A DNA stretch of 7,757 bases from Gemmataceae bacterium (lineage in GTDB: Bacteria; Planctomycetota; Planctomycetia; Gemmatales; Gemmataceae), in contig JANWVS010000080.1 of the NCBI GenBank assembly GCA_025056835.1, positions 1 through 7,757 on the forward strand, given 5' to 3'. Within the stretch, counting starts at the first letter, position 1, and every line of letters starts with the position of its first letter. Of this stretch, positions 6,808 to 7,757 are shown one piece after another. A program made the position numbers and the translations under genes. The notes beneath the pieces were generated by a model that saw nothing but the letters and a program-made list of their open reading frames with translations, was not told the origin of the DNA and did not search any database.

Positions 6808-7731
6808 ATGCGCGCCGCATTTTGGTGTGCCCTCACGATAGTTTCCATTCCGACCATAAGCCTTGGGCAAACCAGCGACGAGGGGTGGGAATTGCTCCTC
6901 GACGGCAAAACATCCTTGCCTTTGGAGCACGCGAAATTCACCGCCGGGACGCGCCCACTGGCGTGGTTGGCTGCGGACGGCGCCGCACCAAAAAAGGGAA
7001 AATCCGCGCCAGCGCCGGAGTATCTGGAGTTTCGCGAGGAGAATTCGACGTCATTTAAGGACGGCATCGTCACCCTGGTCCCCCTCAGCAGCGTGTTGCG
7101 TCTGGAGTATGTTCCCGAAAAGAAGCAAGTTCGTGTCACCGTCAAGGCGGCCGACGGCGAACAGGTCCTCGTGGGGCCCACCCGCTACGTCGGCGTCAAC
7201 AAGTTCAACGTGGAAGGCAGTGTCGCCCCTGCCCGGGTACCGGTGGCGGGTGACGTACAGTTTCACGACGGATTGATGAAAACGCCGTTCCTCGGTTTCG
7301 CCCGGAAGACCGCCAAACCGGTGCCGGCGCCGACAGGCCGGCGAGCAGTGGTCGTGGGCCAAGATGTCGTCGCCAAAAAGAATGATGCGGAGGCCGTGAG
7401 GCACCCCGTGCATGACCTCGTGCCGTTGTATCGCGTCGGCGCGGGGCAGCAGCTCGCCAAGGTGTTGATGTTTCAAAAAGTAGGCCAGCTCGACACGGAT
7501 CGGATTGTTGGCATGCGGCATGTGCCTTTGGCCGACAAGAAGCCGACGGCATCGCGTGAGTATGAAGTGACCGTGACCGGCGGCGAGAAGCAGCGCTTGA
7601 GCCTGCTCGACGAGACCGTGCTCGGCGACAATCAAAAGGCGAAACTGATTGGTCTGGTCGGCCGTGTTCCGGCGGGCTACAAGCTGTTTCCACCGCATAC
7701 GATCGCTGAGGTGCTGTTTGACGCACCGTAG
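6808..7731 (+). CDS. Exported protein of unknown function
   Basis: I do not recognise this protein. From the ATG at 6808 it has 307 residues. The first 20 look like a Sec signal peptide: MRAAFWCALTIVSIPTISLG has Arg2, a hydrophobic core and a small-residue cleavage context (S18, G20) before Q21. No lipobox cysteine is placed for lipidation. The mature part is rich in Lys, Val, Gly and Pro, with alternating hydrophobic residues that suggest beta-strand structure, and no membrane segment. It starts with an acidic stretch (SDEGWELLLDGKTS), then a Lys/Ala/Pro linker near residues 60-70. Two segments beginning VPL (91-138 and 239-288) look weakly alike, each with a VTV strand followed by a Gly- and charge-rich turn. 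No catalytic motif or metal site is evident. It lies 96 bases after the HD gene on the same strand and may share its transcript or have its own promoter. A planctomycete-specific secreted family is likely. Confidence 0.75.
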   Translation: MRAAFWCALTIVSIPTISLGQTSDEGWELLLDGKTSLPLEHAKFTAGTRPLAWLAADGAAPKKGKSAPAPEYLEFREENSTSFKDGIVTLVPLSSVLRLEYVPEKKQVRVTVKAADGEQVLVGPTRYVGVNKFNVEGSVAPARVPVAGDVQFHDGLMKTPFLGFARKTAKPVPAPTGRRAVVVGQDVVAKKNDAEAVRHPVHDLVPLYRVGAGQQLAKVLMFQKVGQLDTDRIVGMRHVPLADKKPTASREYEVTVTGGEKQRLSLLDETVLGDNQKAKLIGLVGRVPAGYKLFPPHTIAEVLFDAP

Positions 7732-7757
7732 CGAATCACCGAACCATCAACATGGCT

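Noticed and set aside
5878..6930. Long open frame of 350 codons on the minus strand
   Set aside because: It lies opposite the HD domain gene, whose motifs and metal ligands are complete, and its own translation shows no family motif. GC-rich codon bias commonly leaves such antisense frames open.
7752..7757. ATG at 7752 as the start of a following gene
   Set aside because: Only two codons are visible and no good ribosome binding site precedes it; it cannot be supported.
1..7757. Mobile element, CRISPR array, toxin-antitoxin pair or defence system
   Set aside because: There are no repeats of array type, no transposase or integrase motifs, no terminal inverted repeats and no tRNA; all but one of the genes match housekeeping families, with no visible sign of transfer.

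Overview
The window is a compact, GC-rich bacterial chromosomal segment with every recognisable gene on the + strand. It holds a 5'-truncated D-2-hydroxyacid dehydrogenase, adenylosuccinate synthetase (purA), undecaprenyl diphosphate synthase (uppS), CDP-diglyceride synthase (cdsA), a PhoH-family ATPase (phoH/ybeZ), a membrane HD phosphohydrolase of the PgpH/YqfF (7TMR-HD) type, and an exported protein I do not recognise. Several sequence details suggest a planctomycete, perhaps of the Gemmatales/Pirellulales: the GDEAKGK loop of PurA, the PGFGGVLDV ending of the CdsA signature, and a secreted family with no obvious homologue. This placement is inference from recalled family variants, not a search result.

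Layout. Positions 1-816 are the C-terminal 271 codons of the dehydrogenase. A 177-bp gap (817-993) is the only sizeable intergenic region before the last gene; it carries a possible sigma70-like promoter and a clear ribosome binding site for purA. From purA (994) to the end of the HD protein (6711) the genes are packed: 19 bp between purA and uppS, about 50 bp between uppS and the preferred cdsA start, a 4-bp ATGA overlap between cdsA and phoH, and a 1-bp TAATG overlap between phoH and the HD gene. This looks like one transcription unit, with the last three genes translationally coupled. A 96-bp gap (6712-6807) then leads to the exported protein (6808-7731), and 26 bp remain at the end.

How the genes fit together. 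PurA commits IMP to AMP synthesis. UppS makes the C55 lipid carrier for peptidoglycan and other wall polymers, and CdsA makes CDP-diacylglycerol for phospholipids; these two are neighbours in many bacteria. PhoH and the 7TMR-HD protein are the first two members of another widespread cluster (phoH-yqfF-ybeY) linked to RNA metabolism and cyclic-di-AMP turnover. The window therefore joins two classic housekeeping clusters without the usual linkers (dxr/rseP after cdsA; ybeY after the HD gene).

I do not see a mobile element, CRISPR array, tRNA or rRNA, toxin-antitoxin pair or defence system. The least ordinary items are the strongly shortened extracytoplasmic domain of the HD protein, the splicing of the two gene clusters, and the unrecognised exported protein.
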